Part shown: positions 54,635 to 63,144 of the stretch, piece after piece
Numbering within the stretch: the first letter of the stretch is position 1
Layout of the letters: every line of letters starts with the position of its first letter
DNA from: Flavobacterium stagni
GTDB taxonomy: Bacteria > Bacteroidota > Bacteroidia > Flavobacteriales > Flavobacteriaceae
DNA length: 64,000 nt
NCBI RefSeq assembly: GCF_004122105.1
Contig: NZ_SBKN01000001.1
Location: 1 to 64,000 of the forward strand
Reading direction: 5' to 3'
Notes under the pieces: model-generated
Database searches by the model: none
Told to the model about the DNA's origin: nothing
What the model saw: the letters and a program-made list of their open reading frames with translations, nothing else
Program-made: the position numbers and the translations under genes

Positions 54635-55573
54635 ATGAATAGACAAGACTTATTATTTTCGAGTATCCGAAAAAAAATTGGAAACCGTTCTTTACATGAT
54701 GCGTTGACCGAAAGTTTACACATTAGTTATGATGCTGCCCACCGCAGGATTAGTGGAAAAAGCAAACTGTCCCTAGATGAAGCCATGACCTTGAGTCAGT
54801 TTTTTGGAATCGCATTAGATCAATTGGAACAACACCAAAACCATTTGATTTGTAAAAAATCAACTGCGGTGACCTCGCAATCGGAATTGGCGGCTTATCT
54901 TAAAGATGCTTATTTTCACTTGAAAGATTTTTCGAAAGATGGTACCTTTTATTATTCGGCCAAAGACATTCCTTTGTTTTATACGTTGGAGGGAAGTGTG
55001 CTCACGAAATTCAAATGGTATGTATGGTTGAATTTATTGGCCCAACCTGAGGAAATTAAACCTTTTGACCTATTTTACATCGAACAATCTTTGGCTGAGC
55101 ATGCGCAAAAATTACAACAGCTTTATCAAAATGCAACGGTTCATGAATTGTGGAATGATTCGACATTGAATAGCACCTTATACCAAATCGATTATTATTA
55201 TGAGTCGGGTTTATTACAAAGCCATCAAGCGTTGTTGCTTCTGGAAGACCTATTACAATTAATCGAAACCGTTGAAAGAAAAATGACTGTAAAGTCCAAT
55301 TTCTATATGTATTATCACGAATTATTGCTGATGAACAATAATGTTTTGGTCCAAAATAAGACCACTGCCAAATTATTTGTACCGTATACGATGATCAGTT
55401 ATTTAATTACCGACGATTCACAAACCACTAAGGAATCCGAAGTATATTTTCAACGCCAACTTCTGAATGCCAAATGTTTGAACACTTCTGGACCGAAAGA
55501 TCGGTTACAATTTTTTGCACGTAATCGCCAAAAAATTGCTTGGTATGTAACAAAATTTAATTCCTTTTTATAA
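54635..55573 (+). CDS. HTH transcriptional regulator, unknown class
   Basis: A 312-residue protein with an N-terminal helix-turn-helix (about 5-60: LFSSIRKKIGNRSLHDALTESL, then SYDAAHRRISGKSKLSLDEA) of the XRE-like kind, and a long helical C-terminal domain (80-312) of unknown fold. Flavobacteria have a family with this layout whose effectors are unknown. The ATG at 54635 is preferred over 54620. It lies 57 bp upstream of an ECF sigma factor and divergent from the lipoprotein gene. Confidence 0.75.
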   Translation: MNRQDLLFSSIRKKIGNRSLHDALTESLHISYDAAHRRISGKSKLSLDEAMTLSQFFGIALDQLEQHQNHLICKKSTAVTSQSELAAYLKDAYFHLKDFSKDGTFYYSAKDIPLFYTLEGSVLTKFKWYVWLNLLAQPEEIKPFDLFYIEQSLAEHAQKLQQLYQNATVHELWNDSTLNSTLYQIDYYYESGLLQSHQALLLLEDLLQLIETVERKMTVKSNFYMYYHELLLMNNNVLVQNKTTAKLFVPYTMISYLITDDSQTTKESEVYFQRQLLNAKCLNTSGPKDRLQFFARNRQKIAWYVTKFNSFL

Positions 55574-55630
55574 AAAAAAGGATAATAGACGCAACCTTTT
55601 CTATTCTTCAAGACTATTTTAAAAAAAACG

Positions 55631-56185
55631 TTGGAACTCCCACTTCAAGATATCATCACAGGGTGTCAAAATTTTGACCTCAAAGCCCAAAGGCAGCTCT
55701 TTGATCGCTATGCTAAACTATTGTTGAGCATCAGTTTAAAGTACTGTAATTCCATGGCTGATGCTGAAGATAATGTTCAAGATAGTTTTATTGAAATTTA
55801 TCACACGATTAATTCATTCAAAAATAAAGGGTCATTTGAAGGTTGGATGAAACGCATTGCCATAAACAAAGCCATTACAAAATTCAAGAAAAACTGTAAA
55901 GTAGTCCCTTTGGATACGGCTAAAAATTTATATCCAATTACTGAAGTTGTAATTGAGGCTGAGGAAATCGAGATGGACATCGTACTTCAATGCATTCAAA
56001 ATTTACCCCCTCAATACCGAATGGTTTTTTCACTTTTTGAACTCGACAATTACAACCACAAAGAAATTGCCGAATTATTGGGAATTTCTGAAGGAACCTC
56101 AAAATCGAATTTGCATCGCGCCAAACTCATTTTAAAAGAACAAATCATACACTATCGTCAAAACCGTCACCATGGAGCATCCTAA
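55631..56185 (+). CDS. ECF-type RNA polymerase sigma factor
   Basis: A 184-residue sigma-70-family protein with region 2 (about 20-90: FDRYAKLLLSISLKYCNSMADAEDNVQDSFIEIYHTI region, core AEDNVQDSF) and region 4 (about 120-175: LPPQYRMVFSLFELDNYNHKEIAELLGISEGTSKSNLHRAK region, core HKEIAELLGIS). The start is a TTG at 55631 because no suitable ATG precedes region 2. Its 3' end overlaps the next gene by 14 bp, the arrangement expected for a sigma/anti-sigma pair. Confidence 0.88.
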   Translation: MELPLQDIITGCQNFDLKAQRQLFDRYAKLLLSISLKYCNSMADAEDNVQDSFIEIYHTINSFKNKGSFEGWMKRIAINKAITKFKKNCKVVPLDTAKNLYPITEVVIEAEEIEMDIVLQCIQNLPPQYRMVFSLFELDNYNHKEIAELLGISEGTSKSNLHRAKLILKEQIIHYRQNRHHGAS

Positions 56186-57434
56186 AAAAGATATTGGAAC
56201 CGTTTTCAAATCCCATTGGGAACAGATGGACATTACTCCATCAGAGGCATTATGGCATAAAATTGAGCCCGAACTTCCACGCAAAAAAAAATCTAACCGC
56301 ATATTTTTTTGGTGGTTTTTCGTCATGGTAAACTTGGGCGGTGTACTATTCTATTTTGGAGAAAAAAATACGGCTCATAATTCAATACAACACAATTCTA
56401 CTCCAAAAAAAGTAGAAAATAATAGCAAGCATAAAAATGCTAATTATAATTCTCATGAAAATTCCTTTTCGCTTATACATAAAGTAAGTGGAAAAGGAAA
56501 ACAGGAAAAAATAGAAACCAACAAAACCACAAGCAGCTATTTCAACAAAAAGAGAAAGGAGCCTCTTAAAAAGTTTGATTCGGAGTCCAGTTCCGAAATT
56601 AACAACTTCACTCCTAGTTGGATTGTTAATTCTGAACAAACCTTTGAACACAATGAACAAACGAGTGATAATACAAATGTTGACGATTTTAATAGTGTCG
56701 CTCTCGCTTGTGATACATTACAAAAAATTGTAAAACGACAAAAAAAGACACAAGAGAAAGACACCTCTAAGACAAAAGAAAAAGCAGTATTTTGGGTTGG
56801 AAGTTTTAGCAAAATCTATCTTTCCGACTTCAATTCTAATGCGTCAATGTTCATCAATTCGGGCGCAACGAGTGAAAACAAGAAACTCAATTATGGCTAT
56901 GGTTTACTTTTAAAATGGCAATGGAATTCTGATTGGAGTGTACAAATGGGTTTAGGTATTCTCAATCAACAGGAACAATTAGAAATTCAAAATGCACCAA
57001 ATATATTCAACACACAGAATGTAGCTTTAAACCGTTCTTCACAAGAGATGAATGATTTATTGGTTAACGAGACTTCATTTGATATGATTCACACCACGCG
57101 CTATTTGGAAATTCCTGTAGAATTCTCTAAACAATGGCCATTAAAACGAATAACACTCAATGCAACAGCGGGAATTAGCAATTGGATACTCCTTAACAAC
57201 GAAATTACAGTTCAATCGTCACGTTTATCAAAACAATACATTGGAAAACTAGACGCTCAAAATAAATTTACTACTTCGTTAAATCTTCGCGCTGGATTGC
57301 ATTTTAAAATTTGGAAACAATTTACGGGAGGTATTGAACCGGGGCTTCAAATTCAAATTTTACCTACCAAAGCAAAAGATTCCAGATTGTATTACCATTA
57401 CCTAATTCAAACTGGATTGTATTACAAACTGTAA
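56172..57434 (+). CDS. Anti-sigma-like membrane protein with barrel-like C-terminus
   Basis: A 420-residue protein. The N-terminus (1-43) is cytoplasmic, with LWHKIEPELPRKKK resembling the first helix region of Bacteroidetes anti-sigma factors. One membrane helix follows (about 44-64, FFWWFFVMVNLGGVLFYFG). A long Asn/Ser/Lys-rich, probably disordered linker (65-200) leads to a C-terminal domain (205-420) with beta-strand patterns like PorT-type outer-membrane proteins (NYGYGLLLKWQWNSDWSVQMGLGI region). Its start overlaps the sigma gene by 14 bp. The inference is that it restrains the sigma factor and senses the envelope. Confidence 0.7.
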   Translation: MEHPKKDIGTVFKSHWEQMDITPSEALWHKIEPELPRKKKSNRIFFWWFFVMVNLGGVLFYFGEKNTAHNSIQHNSTPKKVENNSKHKNANYNSHENSFSLIHKVSGKGKQEKIETNKTTSSYFNKKRKEPLKKFDSESSSEINNFTPSWIVNSEQTFEHNEQTSDNTNVDDFNSVALACDTLQKIVKRQKKTQEKDTSKTKEKAVFWVGSFSKIYLSDFNSNASMFINSGATSENKKLNYGYGLLLKWQWNSDWSVQMGLGILNQQEQLEIQNAPNIFNTQNVALNRSSQEMNDLLVNETSFDMIHTTRYLEIPVEFSKQWPLKRITLNATAGISNWILLNNEITVQSSRLSKQYIGKLDAQNKFTTSLNLRAGLHFKIWKQFTGGIEPGLQIQILPTKAKDSRLYYHYLIQTGLYYKL

Positions 57435-57533
57435 GTGAAATCGACCACGGATTAAAAAAAAACAGAAAAAAGTAATTTTATGTAACTTTTTAGAAATTCA
57501 TTACGTAGAAGTACCTGAACACTTTAATTTAAT

Positions 57534-57540
57534 AAGGAGA
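57534..57540 (+). promoter_or_regulatory. Strong Shine-Dalgarno sequence of rpoD
   Basis: AAGGAGA, 7 bases before the rpoD ATG at 57548. Good Shine-Dalgarno sites are rare in this phylum, where the anti-Shine-Dalgarno end of 16S rRNA is normally held back on the ribosome, so its presence here may be regulatory. Confidence 0.6.
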
Positions 57541-57547
57541 GAACGTA

Positions 57548-58411
57548 ATGAGACAGCTCAAAATCACCAAGCAGGTAACCAATCGTGAAACTGCTTCCTT
57601 AGACAAATACCTACAAGAAATCGGTAAGGTAGATTTGATCACCGCCGACGAAGAAGTGGAATTGGCACAGCGCATTAAAGCAGGTGACCAACGCGCACTT
57701 GAAAAATTAACAAAAGCCAATTTACGTTTCGTTGTATCCGTAGCAAAACAATACCAAAACCAAGGTTTAACACTTCCTGATTTAATTAATGAAGGAAATT
57801 TAGGTTTGATCAAAGCCGCTCAACGTTTTGATGAAACCCGTGGTTTCAAATTCATTTCGTATGCGGTTTGGTGGATTCGTCAATCGATTTTACAAGCTTT
57901 GGCCGAACAATCTCGTATCGTTCGTTTACCGTTGAACAAAATCGGTTCGATCAATAAAATCAACAAAATGTACGCTTTATTAGAGCAATCTAATGAACGT
58001 CCACCTTCTGCAGAAGAAATTGCTAAAGAATTGGACATGACGGTCAATGATGTGAAAGAGTCGATGAAAAACTCTGGTCGTCACTTATCGATGGATGCTC
58101 CTTTAGTTGAAGGTGAAGATTCCAACTTGTACGACGTTTTGCGTTCAGGTGAATCTCCAAATCCCGACCGTGAATTGATTCACGAATCATTGCGCATCGA
58201 AATCGAGCGTTCGTTAGAAACCTTAACACCAAGAGAAGCAGATGTTGTGCGTTTGTATTTCGGTTTAGGCGACCAACATCCAATGACGTTAGAAGAAATT
58301 GGTGAAACATTTGACTTAACTCGTGAACGTGTACGTCAAATTAAAGAAAAAGCTATTCGTCGTTTAAAACATACTTCGCGCAGCAAAATTTTAAAAACCT
58401 ATTTAGGATAA
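57548..58411 (+). CDS. rpoD: Primary RNA polymerase sigma factor
   Basis: A 287-residue principal sigma factor. It lacks region 1.1 and starts with region 1.2 ([25 protein letters not shown] region), then region 2 (about 80-150, [19 protein letters not shown] and [14 protein letters not shown]), region 3 and region 4 (about 215-285, [28 protein letters not shown]). The short form is normal for Bacteroidetes SigA. It directs use of the TTG/TAnnTTTG promoters seen across the window. Two terminators follow. Confidence 0.95.
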   Translation: MRQLKITKQVTNRETASLDKYLQEIGKVDLITADEEVELAQRIKAGDQRALEKLTKANLRFVVSVAKQYQNQGLTLPDLINEGNLGLIKAAQRFDETRGFKFISYAVWWIRQSILQALAEQSRIVRLPLNKIGSINKINKMYALLEQSNERPPSAEEIAKELDMTVNDVKESMKNSGRHLSMDAPLVEGEDSNLYDVLRSGESPNPDRELIHESLRIEIERSLETLTPREADVVRLYFGLGDQHPMTLEEIGETFDLTRERVRQIKEKAIRRLKHTSRSKILKTYLG

Positions 58412-58462
58412 AAAAACTATATTTGGATTCTTGAAAATAAGACACTCCAAGTTTACGATAAC

Positions 58463-58487
58463 AACAGTTTCAAACTGTTCGTTTTTT
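58463..58487 (+). terminator. rpoD terminator 1
   Basis: AACAGTTT-c-AAACTGTT followed by CGTTTTTT, about 50 bp after the rpoD stop. Confidence 0.7.
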
Positions 58488-58500
58488 GATTGATGATTGA

Positions 58501-58531
58501 AACTCCGGCTGATTACCGGAGTTTTGTTTTT
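58501..58531 (+). terminator. rpoD terminator 2
   Basis: AACTCCGG-ctgatta-CCGGAGTT followed by TTGTTTTTT. Its 3' arm and T run are part of the tandem duplication that follows. Confidence 0.75.
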
Positions 58532-58634
58532 TGTAGGGCAAACAAAACCCGGTCTGTTCGCTTTCGCTCGAGTGCCCGGAGTTTTGTTTTTTGTAGGGCA
58601 AACAAAACCCGGTCTGTTCGCTTTCGCTCGAGTG
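58516..58634 (+). repeat. 60-bp tandem duplication of a hairpin element
   Basis: Two copies with a period of exactly 60 bp (58516 and 58576) are identical apart from the boundary. Each contains a long inverted repeat: CCGGaGTTTTGTTT pairs with AAACAAAACCCGG around the loop tttgtagggc, then GGTCTGTTCGCTTTCGCTCGAGTG-like sequence. The first copy begins inside the rpoD terminator. Confidence 0.85.
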
Positions 58635-58739
58635 TTCAAGGATTTGATTTGTATTTCTATCAACTCATATTTCATAACTCATAATTCATAACTATAATTA
58701 ACTACTTTTGTACCACAACACAACAAATTATCTTTTCTC

Positions 58740-59399
58740 ATGAAAAATACCCTAATTGCGCCTTCTGTTTTGGCAGCCGACTTTGCCAATTTGCAACGTG
58801 ATATCGAAATGGTCAACGCCAGTGAAGCCGATTGGTTTCATATCGATATTATGGACGGCGTTTTTGTTCCCAACATTTCATTTGGTATGCCTGTCTTGGA
58901 AGCCATTCAAAAACATGCTAAAAAAACAATCGATGTCCATTTAATGATTGTCGATCCTGATCGTTACATTACCACCTTCAAAAAATTAGGCGCCGATGTT
59001 CTGACGGTACATTATGAAGCTTGTACGCATTTGCACCGTACTCTTCAAGCCATTAAAGCAGAAGGAATGAAAGCAGGTGTAGCTTTAAATCCGCATACAA
59101 ATGTTGATTTGTTAGAAGATGTTATTCAAGACATTGATTTGGTATGCATCATGAGTGTGAACCCTGGGTTTGGCGGACAATCTTTTATTGAAAATACTTA
59201 TTCGAAAGTGAAAAAGCTGAAAGCCTTAATTCAAAGAAAAAATGCGGCTACTTTAATCGAAATTGACGGTGGCGTAACCAATAAAAACGCAAAACAATTA
59301 GTCGATGCAGGCGCAGATGTTTTGGTCGCAGGCAGTTATGTGTTCGGGGCTGAAGATCCCATTGCAACGATTCAAAATTTAAAATCCATTACCCAATAA
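58740..59399 (+). CDS. rpe: Ribulose-phosphate 3-epimerase
   Basis: A 219-residue TIM-barrel enzyme that interconverts ribulose-5-phosphate and xylulose-5-phosphate in the pentose phosphate pathway. APSVLAADFANL, WFHIDIMDGVFVPN, TIDVHLMI, MSVNPGFGGQSFI and EIDGGV are all conserved; the histidines and aspartates in these segments bind the metal. A -7 box TACTTTTG lies 30 bp upstream. Confidence 0.97.
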   Translation: MKNTLIAPSVLAADFANLQRDIEMVNASEADWFHIDIMDGVFVPNISFGMPVLEAIQKHAKKTIDVHLMIVDPDRYITTFKKLGADVLTVHYEACTHLHRTLQAIKAEGMKAGVALNPHTNVDLLEDVIQDIDLVCIMSVNPGFGGQSFIENTYSKVKKLKALIQRKNAATLIEIDGGVTNKNAKQLVDAGADVLVAGSYVFGAEDPIATIQNLKSITQ

Positions 59400-59400
59400 A

Positions 59401-59424
59401 AAAGGCTTCTTCGGAAGCCTTTTT
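59401..59424 (+). terminator. Bidirectional rpe/CBS terminator
   Basis: AAAGGCTTC-TTCG-GAAGCCTTT, a perfect 9-bp stem with a UUCG tetraloop, between convergent stops. Confidence 0.88.
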
Positions 59425-59843
59425 CAATACTGTGCCAATAAATACTTAATTAAATCGGTGGTGGTGACAATACCTACCAATAATTCATCCATAACAACAG
59501 GCAGTGCATGAAATTCTTTGGTTGCTAAAATCTCAGCAACTTCTCTAATGGACGTTTCCGGTGAAACTTTTACTAAATTTCGAGCCATTACCTGCTCAAC
59601 CGTAAACATATTATACACCGTAACATCCACTTCTTGAGCTTCATCATCAACGGCATCCGCGAAAGAGATACGTAACAAATCCGTTAAACTCAACATCCCA
59701 ACGATTCGGTTCCCATTCACTACAGGGATATGTCGAATATGATGCTTCTTGAAAAGCGTTTCCGCCTTGGTCAAATCATCGGTAACATTAAGTTTGATTA
59801 CATTTTTGGTCATTATAGAAGTGACCGGTACATGCTGTTTCAT
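59424..59843 (-). CDS. Tandem CBS-domain protein
   Basis: A 139-residue protein made of two CBS motifs (about 9-65 and 83-138): SIMTKNVIKLNVTDDLTKAE, HIRHIPVVNGNRIVGMLSLTDLL, then VMARNLVKVSPETSIREVAE and HALPVVMDELLVGIVTTTDLI. CBS pairs usually bind adenine nucleotides and regulate a partner. There is no attached catalytic domain and no obvious partner next door. Confidence 0.9.
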   Translation of the reverse strand: MKQHVPVTSIMTKNVIKLNVTDDLTKAETLFKKHHIRHIPVVNGNRIVGMLSLTDLLRISFADAVDDEAQEVDVTVYNMFTVEQVMARNLVKVSPETSIREVAEILATKEFHALPVVMDELLVGIVTTTDLIKYLLAQY

Positions 59844-59909
59844 AAGGCATTATTCTTTAGTACTATAAAGTTACTGCCGAATAAAAAAGGAAAACATGAC
59901 ATTCATCAC

Positions 59910-60908
59910 CTATAAGGATTGTCGCTCAATTAACCGACTCGGATTTTCTTCCTGAATGCGTTGTTGTTCCCAAACAAGTGTCGCCAAGCGTTGCCCCATC
60001 GCTGCAAAGTCAGTCGAAATCGTCGTAATTCCATTAGCTACAACTTTCTTTAACGGCGTATCATTATAAGAGATAATTCCAACATCGCTTCCGATTTTCC
60101 ATCCTAATTGTTGTGTCTTTTCAACTACATCAACCAAATCACGGTCATCAGGGATAATATAAACGGTACCTTTTTCTGGTTGGTAGGCAGCAAATGATTG
60201 TAGAATTTGGTTCTCAAATTGATAATCGGTACAAAATCGTTCAAAACCATGCACCATCCCCAAAGGTTCTTTATTCCCGGGAAATAACAAGATAAGTCGG
60301 GCATACTTTTGAATTCGTTCCCAACCCAAAACCAATGCTTCATACATGGCTTGATCAAAATTTTGATAAATAGAAGGATAGTGTTGTAATGAATCCCGCA
60401 TTTGATCCAAAATATACACCTCATTTTCGGGAAGCAATCCAATAACAGGTTCTACTCCTTCTAAATTGGAAGGCATGATAATATATTTGGAATAATTTCC
60501 CTGCGCATCATGAATCAATTTGCGAAACATTCCTAAATTAAAATGATGAAAGTAAATGTCAATTTGAGCTTTTCCTTCTAAAGCCGTCACAAAAGCATGA
60601 TAAACATCTTCTTTAAAGGCATTTAATTCATCAAACAATAAAAAATACCGCTGTTCATAATCGAACTCCTCAGTCTTCACATAATACCCTTTTCCTGTAA
60701 TCGCGTAAATCACGCCTTTCTTTTTTAACTCTTCGTAGGCCAACAGAACCGTATCCCGTGACAACTGATTCTCCAAACAAACTTTATTCACCGAAGGCAA
60801 TCGATCATTTTTAAATAACTTCCGATTCATGATTGCTTGTTCAACCTGACCTACAATTTGCTTGTAAATCGGAGTAACTAATTGCTTATCAACCTGTATT
60901 ATTCGCAT
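59910..60908 (-). CDS. GntR-type regulator with LacI-like sensor domain
   Basis: A 332-residue transcription factor: GntR winged helix at about 5-75 (PIYKQIVGQVEQAIMNRKLFKNDRLPSVNKVC region, DTVLLAYEELKKKGVIYAITGKGYYV region), then a periplasmic-binding/LacI-like domain (about 85-325), with GSDVGIISYNDTPLKKVV (about 278-295) and ISTDFAAMGQRLA typical of LacI-type sensors. This fusion is common in Bacteroidetes sugar loci. It is divergent from galM and the galactanase genes, so it is their likely regulator, responding to a galactose-containing sugar. Confidence 0.88.
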   Translation of the reverse strand: MRIIQVDKQLVTPIYKQIVGQVEQAIMNRKLFKNDRLPSVNKVCLENQLSRDTVLLAYEELKKKGVIYAITGKGYYVKTEEFDYEQRYFLLFDELNAFKEDVYHAFVTALEGKAQIDIYFHHFNLGMFRKLIHDAQGNYSKYIIMPSNLEGVEPVIGLLPENEVYILDQMRDSLQHYPSIYQNFDQAMYEALVLGWERIQKYARLILLFPGNKEPLGMVHGFERFCTDYQFENQILQSFAAYQPEKGTVYIIPDDRDLVDVVEKTQQLGWKIGSDVGIISYNDTPLKKVVANGITTISTDFAAMGQRLATLVWEQQRIQEENPSRLIERQSL

Positions 60909-60918
60909 GTTCTAAAAA

Positions 60919-60955
60919 ACCGGTAGGATGTTTACGAAAACCGGTAGGTACTGGT
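60919..60955. promoter_or_regulatory. Operator-like repeats of the galactan locus
   Basis: ACCGGTAGG occurs twice, at 60919-60927 and 60940-60948, 21 bp apart. The second copy extends into an inverted repeat ACCGGTA-gg-TACTGGT (60940-60955, one mismatch). They lie between the divergent regulator and galM, directly upstream of the galM -7 box, a good position for the GntR-type protein. Confidence 0.6.
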
Positions 60956-60978
60956 ATGCAATTTACAACTTTGTCGCT

Positions 60979-60986
60979 TACTTTTG
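60979..60986 (+). promoter_or_regulatory. galM -7 box
   Basis: TACTTTTG, a perfect TAnnTTTG element 22 bp upstream of the galM ATG. The expected -33 region falls in or next to the second operator-like repeat and has no clear TTG, which fits a regulated promoter. Confidence 0.5.
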
Positions 60987-61008
60987 ATAAATCCAAAAAA
61001 AATTAGGG

Positions 61009-62061
61009 ATGAAAAATGAAAATTCGCAATTAACCTCACACTCTATTGCTAGATTGTTTGGTTTCACCCAAAAAGAAAAAGAAGTGTATGTTCGCACGAT
61101 TCGTAACCAAAACGGCATGGAACTAACTGTGAGTGATTTGGGGGCGACGATTACTTCACTAAAGATTCCGGTGAGCGACTATTCCAATGTCGATGTAGTC
61201 CTTGGCTTTGATAATGCAGAAGACTATGAAGCATCATTCTCATTACCGAGTCCACCCTTTTTAGGAGCTGCAGTTGGCTTGTATGCGGGCAGGATAAATA
61301 AAGGAATAGTGAAATTCAATGGCCGTGTAATCCAATTGGAGACCAACTTAGGCATGCACCATATTCATGGGGGCAATCGCAACTTGAGCAATCAGGTGTG
61401 GCGCTTTAAATCGGCAACTTTGGATGAAAACCCGAGTTTGACTTACACCTTTACCACGCCCGAAAATCATGGAAATTATCCCGGATCGACTACCGTTACC
61501 GTAACCTATCAATTGCTTGAAAACAATGCATTAAAAGTTACATTCCATGCGACTGCAACTGAAGATACGCCGATTAATTTGACCCAACATAGTTACTTTA
61601 ATTTGAACGGACATGACCAAGCGGTGGAAGGTATGCAACTCAAACTGTATGCAGATACCTTCTTGGATACCGATTACGAACTTATTCCTTCGGGAAAATT
61701 TATTCCCGTTAAAGGTTCGATCCACGATTATTCCTCCATCGCCGAGTGTCCAAAATCAATCGACACGACATTTGTATTGAACCAACCGCTTGCCGCCACC
61801 CTTTTTAGCCCAAAAAATCAGTTGCGTATGGATGTTTTTACCAACCAACCCGCCGTCCATATTTATGTAGGCGGTAACTGCTTCAACCAAATCAAAGGAA
61901 AAGAACAATCCAATTATCACCCGCTGAGCGGAATTTGTTTTGAAACCCAAAATTTTCCCGACGCTCCCAACCATAAGCATTTCCCAAATGCCCTATTAAA
62001 AAAAGGAGAAGCGTACCTTCAAGAGACATTATTTCAATTTAAAAAAACTACGGCACTATGA
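61009..62061 (+). CDS. galM: Aldose 1-epimerase (galactose mutarotase)
   Basis: A 350-residue mutarotase that interconverts alpha- and beta-galactose. Conserved segments are DLGATITSLKIP, GLYAGRINKG, HHIHGGNRNLSNQVW, the catalytic-His segment LTQHSYFNLNG and the catalytic-Glu segment GICFETQNFPDAPN. The first 30 residues are an extension before the usual start of homology. There is no signal peptide. It overlaps the galactanase gene by 4 bp, so sugar release and mutarotation are co-expressed. Confidence 0.93.
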   Translation: MKNENSQLTSHSIARLFGFTQKEKEVYVRTIRNQNGMELTVSDLGATITSLKIPVSDYSNVDVVLGFDNAEDYEASFSLPSPPFLGAAVGLYAGRINKGIVKFNGRVIQLETNLGMHHIHGGNRNLSNQVWRFKSATLDENPSLTYTFTTPENHGNYPGSTTVTVTYQLLENNALKVTFHATATEDTPINLTQHSYFNLNGHDQAVEGMQLKLYADTFLDTDYELIPSGKFIPVKGSIHDYSSIAECPKSIDTTFVLNQPLAATLFSPKNQLRMDVFTNQPAVHIYVGGNCFNQIKGKEQSNYHPLSGICFETQNFPDAPNHKHFPNALLKKGEAYLQETLFQFKKTTAL

Positions 62062-63134
62062 AAAAGTTCTTTTTTATTCTAATAACCATTTCTCTAGTTG
62101 GTTGTTCAAAAAATGAAGAGTCAACCTCACCCACGCCAACGCCAACACCAACGGAAACTTTTATTCGGGCCGCCGACATGTCGTACCTCCCATTAATCGA
62201 AAGTGAAGGCACACAATACAAATACAACAATACCGTACAAGACCCCATTCTTACGCTTAAAAATGCGGGGTGCAATACCATTCGTGTTCGCCTTTGGCAA
62301 AACCCCTCTGACGGACATTGTGGGCTGAATGAAGTAAAGTCCTTTGCCCAACGTATTAAACAAGCGGGATTGAAAGTGTGGTTATCCGTGCATTATTCAG
62401 ATACTTGGGCCGACCCAGGAAACCAAACCAAACCAGTGGCTTGGCAGTCGTTTGACTTTACTACCCTCAAAAATACGGTAGGCACGTACACTTCATTAGT
62501 CATGACCGAAATTCAGCCTGACATCATCCAAATTGGGAATGAAATCAACGACGGTATGCTGTGGCCAGAGGGTAAATTATCCACAAATGAATCGCAATAC
62601 CTACAACTTGTTACTACCGCTTGTGCGGCGGTTCGGGCTAATTCGTCTACTACAAAAATCATGTTACACCATGCCGGCATGAGCGGTTCGGATTGGTTTT
62701 TTAGTAAAGTAGCAACAGTTGATTATGACTATATCGGACTCTCCTACTACCCCGTGTGGCACGGCACGGATATGAATGCACTTCAAACCAAAATGCAAAG
62801 TTTGAGTCAGTTGTATTCCAAAAAAATTCTCGTGGCCGAAACCGCTTATCCTTTTACCTTGGGTTGGAATGATTGGACAAACAATATTGTCGGACTCCAA
62901 AACCAACTCGTTCCTGGATATGATGCGACGGCTGATGGACAAAAGAATTTCCTTTTAGACCTTAAAAACAGAATCAAACAAGTGCCAAACGGTCTAGGAT
63001 TTTGTTATTGGGGGGCCGAATGGCTTGCCTTCCGCGGACCAACTTCTACCAATGGCTCTTCTTGGGAAAACCAAGCGTTATGGGACTTTAATAATAATGC
63101 ATTGCCCGCGATGAGCGTATTTAATGCGAATTAA
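62058..63134 (+). CDS. GH53 endo-beta-1,4-galactanase, lipoprotein
   Basis: A 358-residue predicted lipoprotein (lipobox LVGC, Cys16) with a short Thr/Pro linker (SPTPTPTPTE) and a GH53 (beta/alpha)8 domain (about 35-355). Arabinogalactan endo-galactanases use two Glu residues, here Glu162 in QIGNEINDGMLWPEG and Glu261 in VAETAYPF. It would cut beta-1,4-galactan of plant cell walls at the cell surface. It overlaps galM by 4 bp and is followed 10 bp later by a second GH53 gene. Confidence 0.93.
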   Translation: MKKFFFILITISLVGCSKNEESTSPTPTPTPTETFIRAADMSYLPLIESEGTQYKYNNTVQDPILTLKNAGCNTIRVRLWQNPSDGHCGLNEVKSFAQRIKQAGLKVWLSVHYSDTWADPGNQTKPVAWQSFDFTTLKNTVGTYTSLVMTEIQPDIIQIGNEINDGMLWPEGKLSTNESQYLQLVTTACAAVRANSSTTKIMLHHAGMSGSDWFFSKVATVDYDYIGLSYYPVWHGTDMNALQTKMQSLSQLYSKKILVAETAYPFTLGWNDWTNNIVGLQNQLVPGYDATADGQKNFLLDLKNRIKQVPNGLGFCYWGAEWLAFRGPTSTNGSSWENQALWDFNNNALPAMSVFNAN

Positions 63135-63144
63135 TACAATACAA

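Larger units (their letters stand above)
58412..58739. other. rpoD-rpe intergenic region
   Basis: About 330 bp. It holds two consecutive terminators (58463-58487 and 58501-58531), a 60-bp tandem duplication (58516-58634), an A/T-rich stretch with repeated CATAACTCATAATTCATAAC units (58660-58690) and a TACTTTTG -7 box for rpe (58703-58710). Reading frames through the duplication are artefacts. Confidence 0.7.

Noticed and set aside
58516-58634. CRISPR array
   Set aside because: Only two adjacent identical 60-bp units with no spacers and no cas genes; it is a tandem duplication.
58490-58691. Two overlapping 64-codon frames through the tandem duplication
   Set aside because: They merely read the repeated hairpin in different frames, giving self-repeating peptides.
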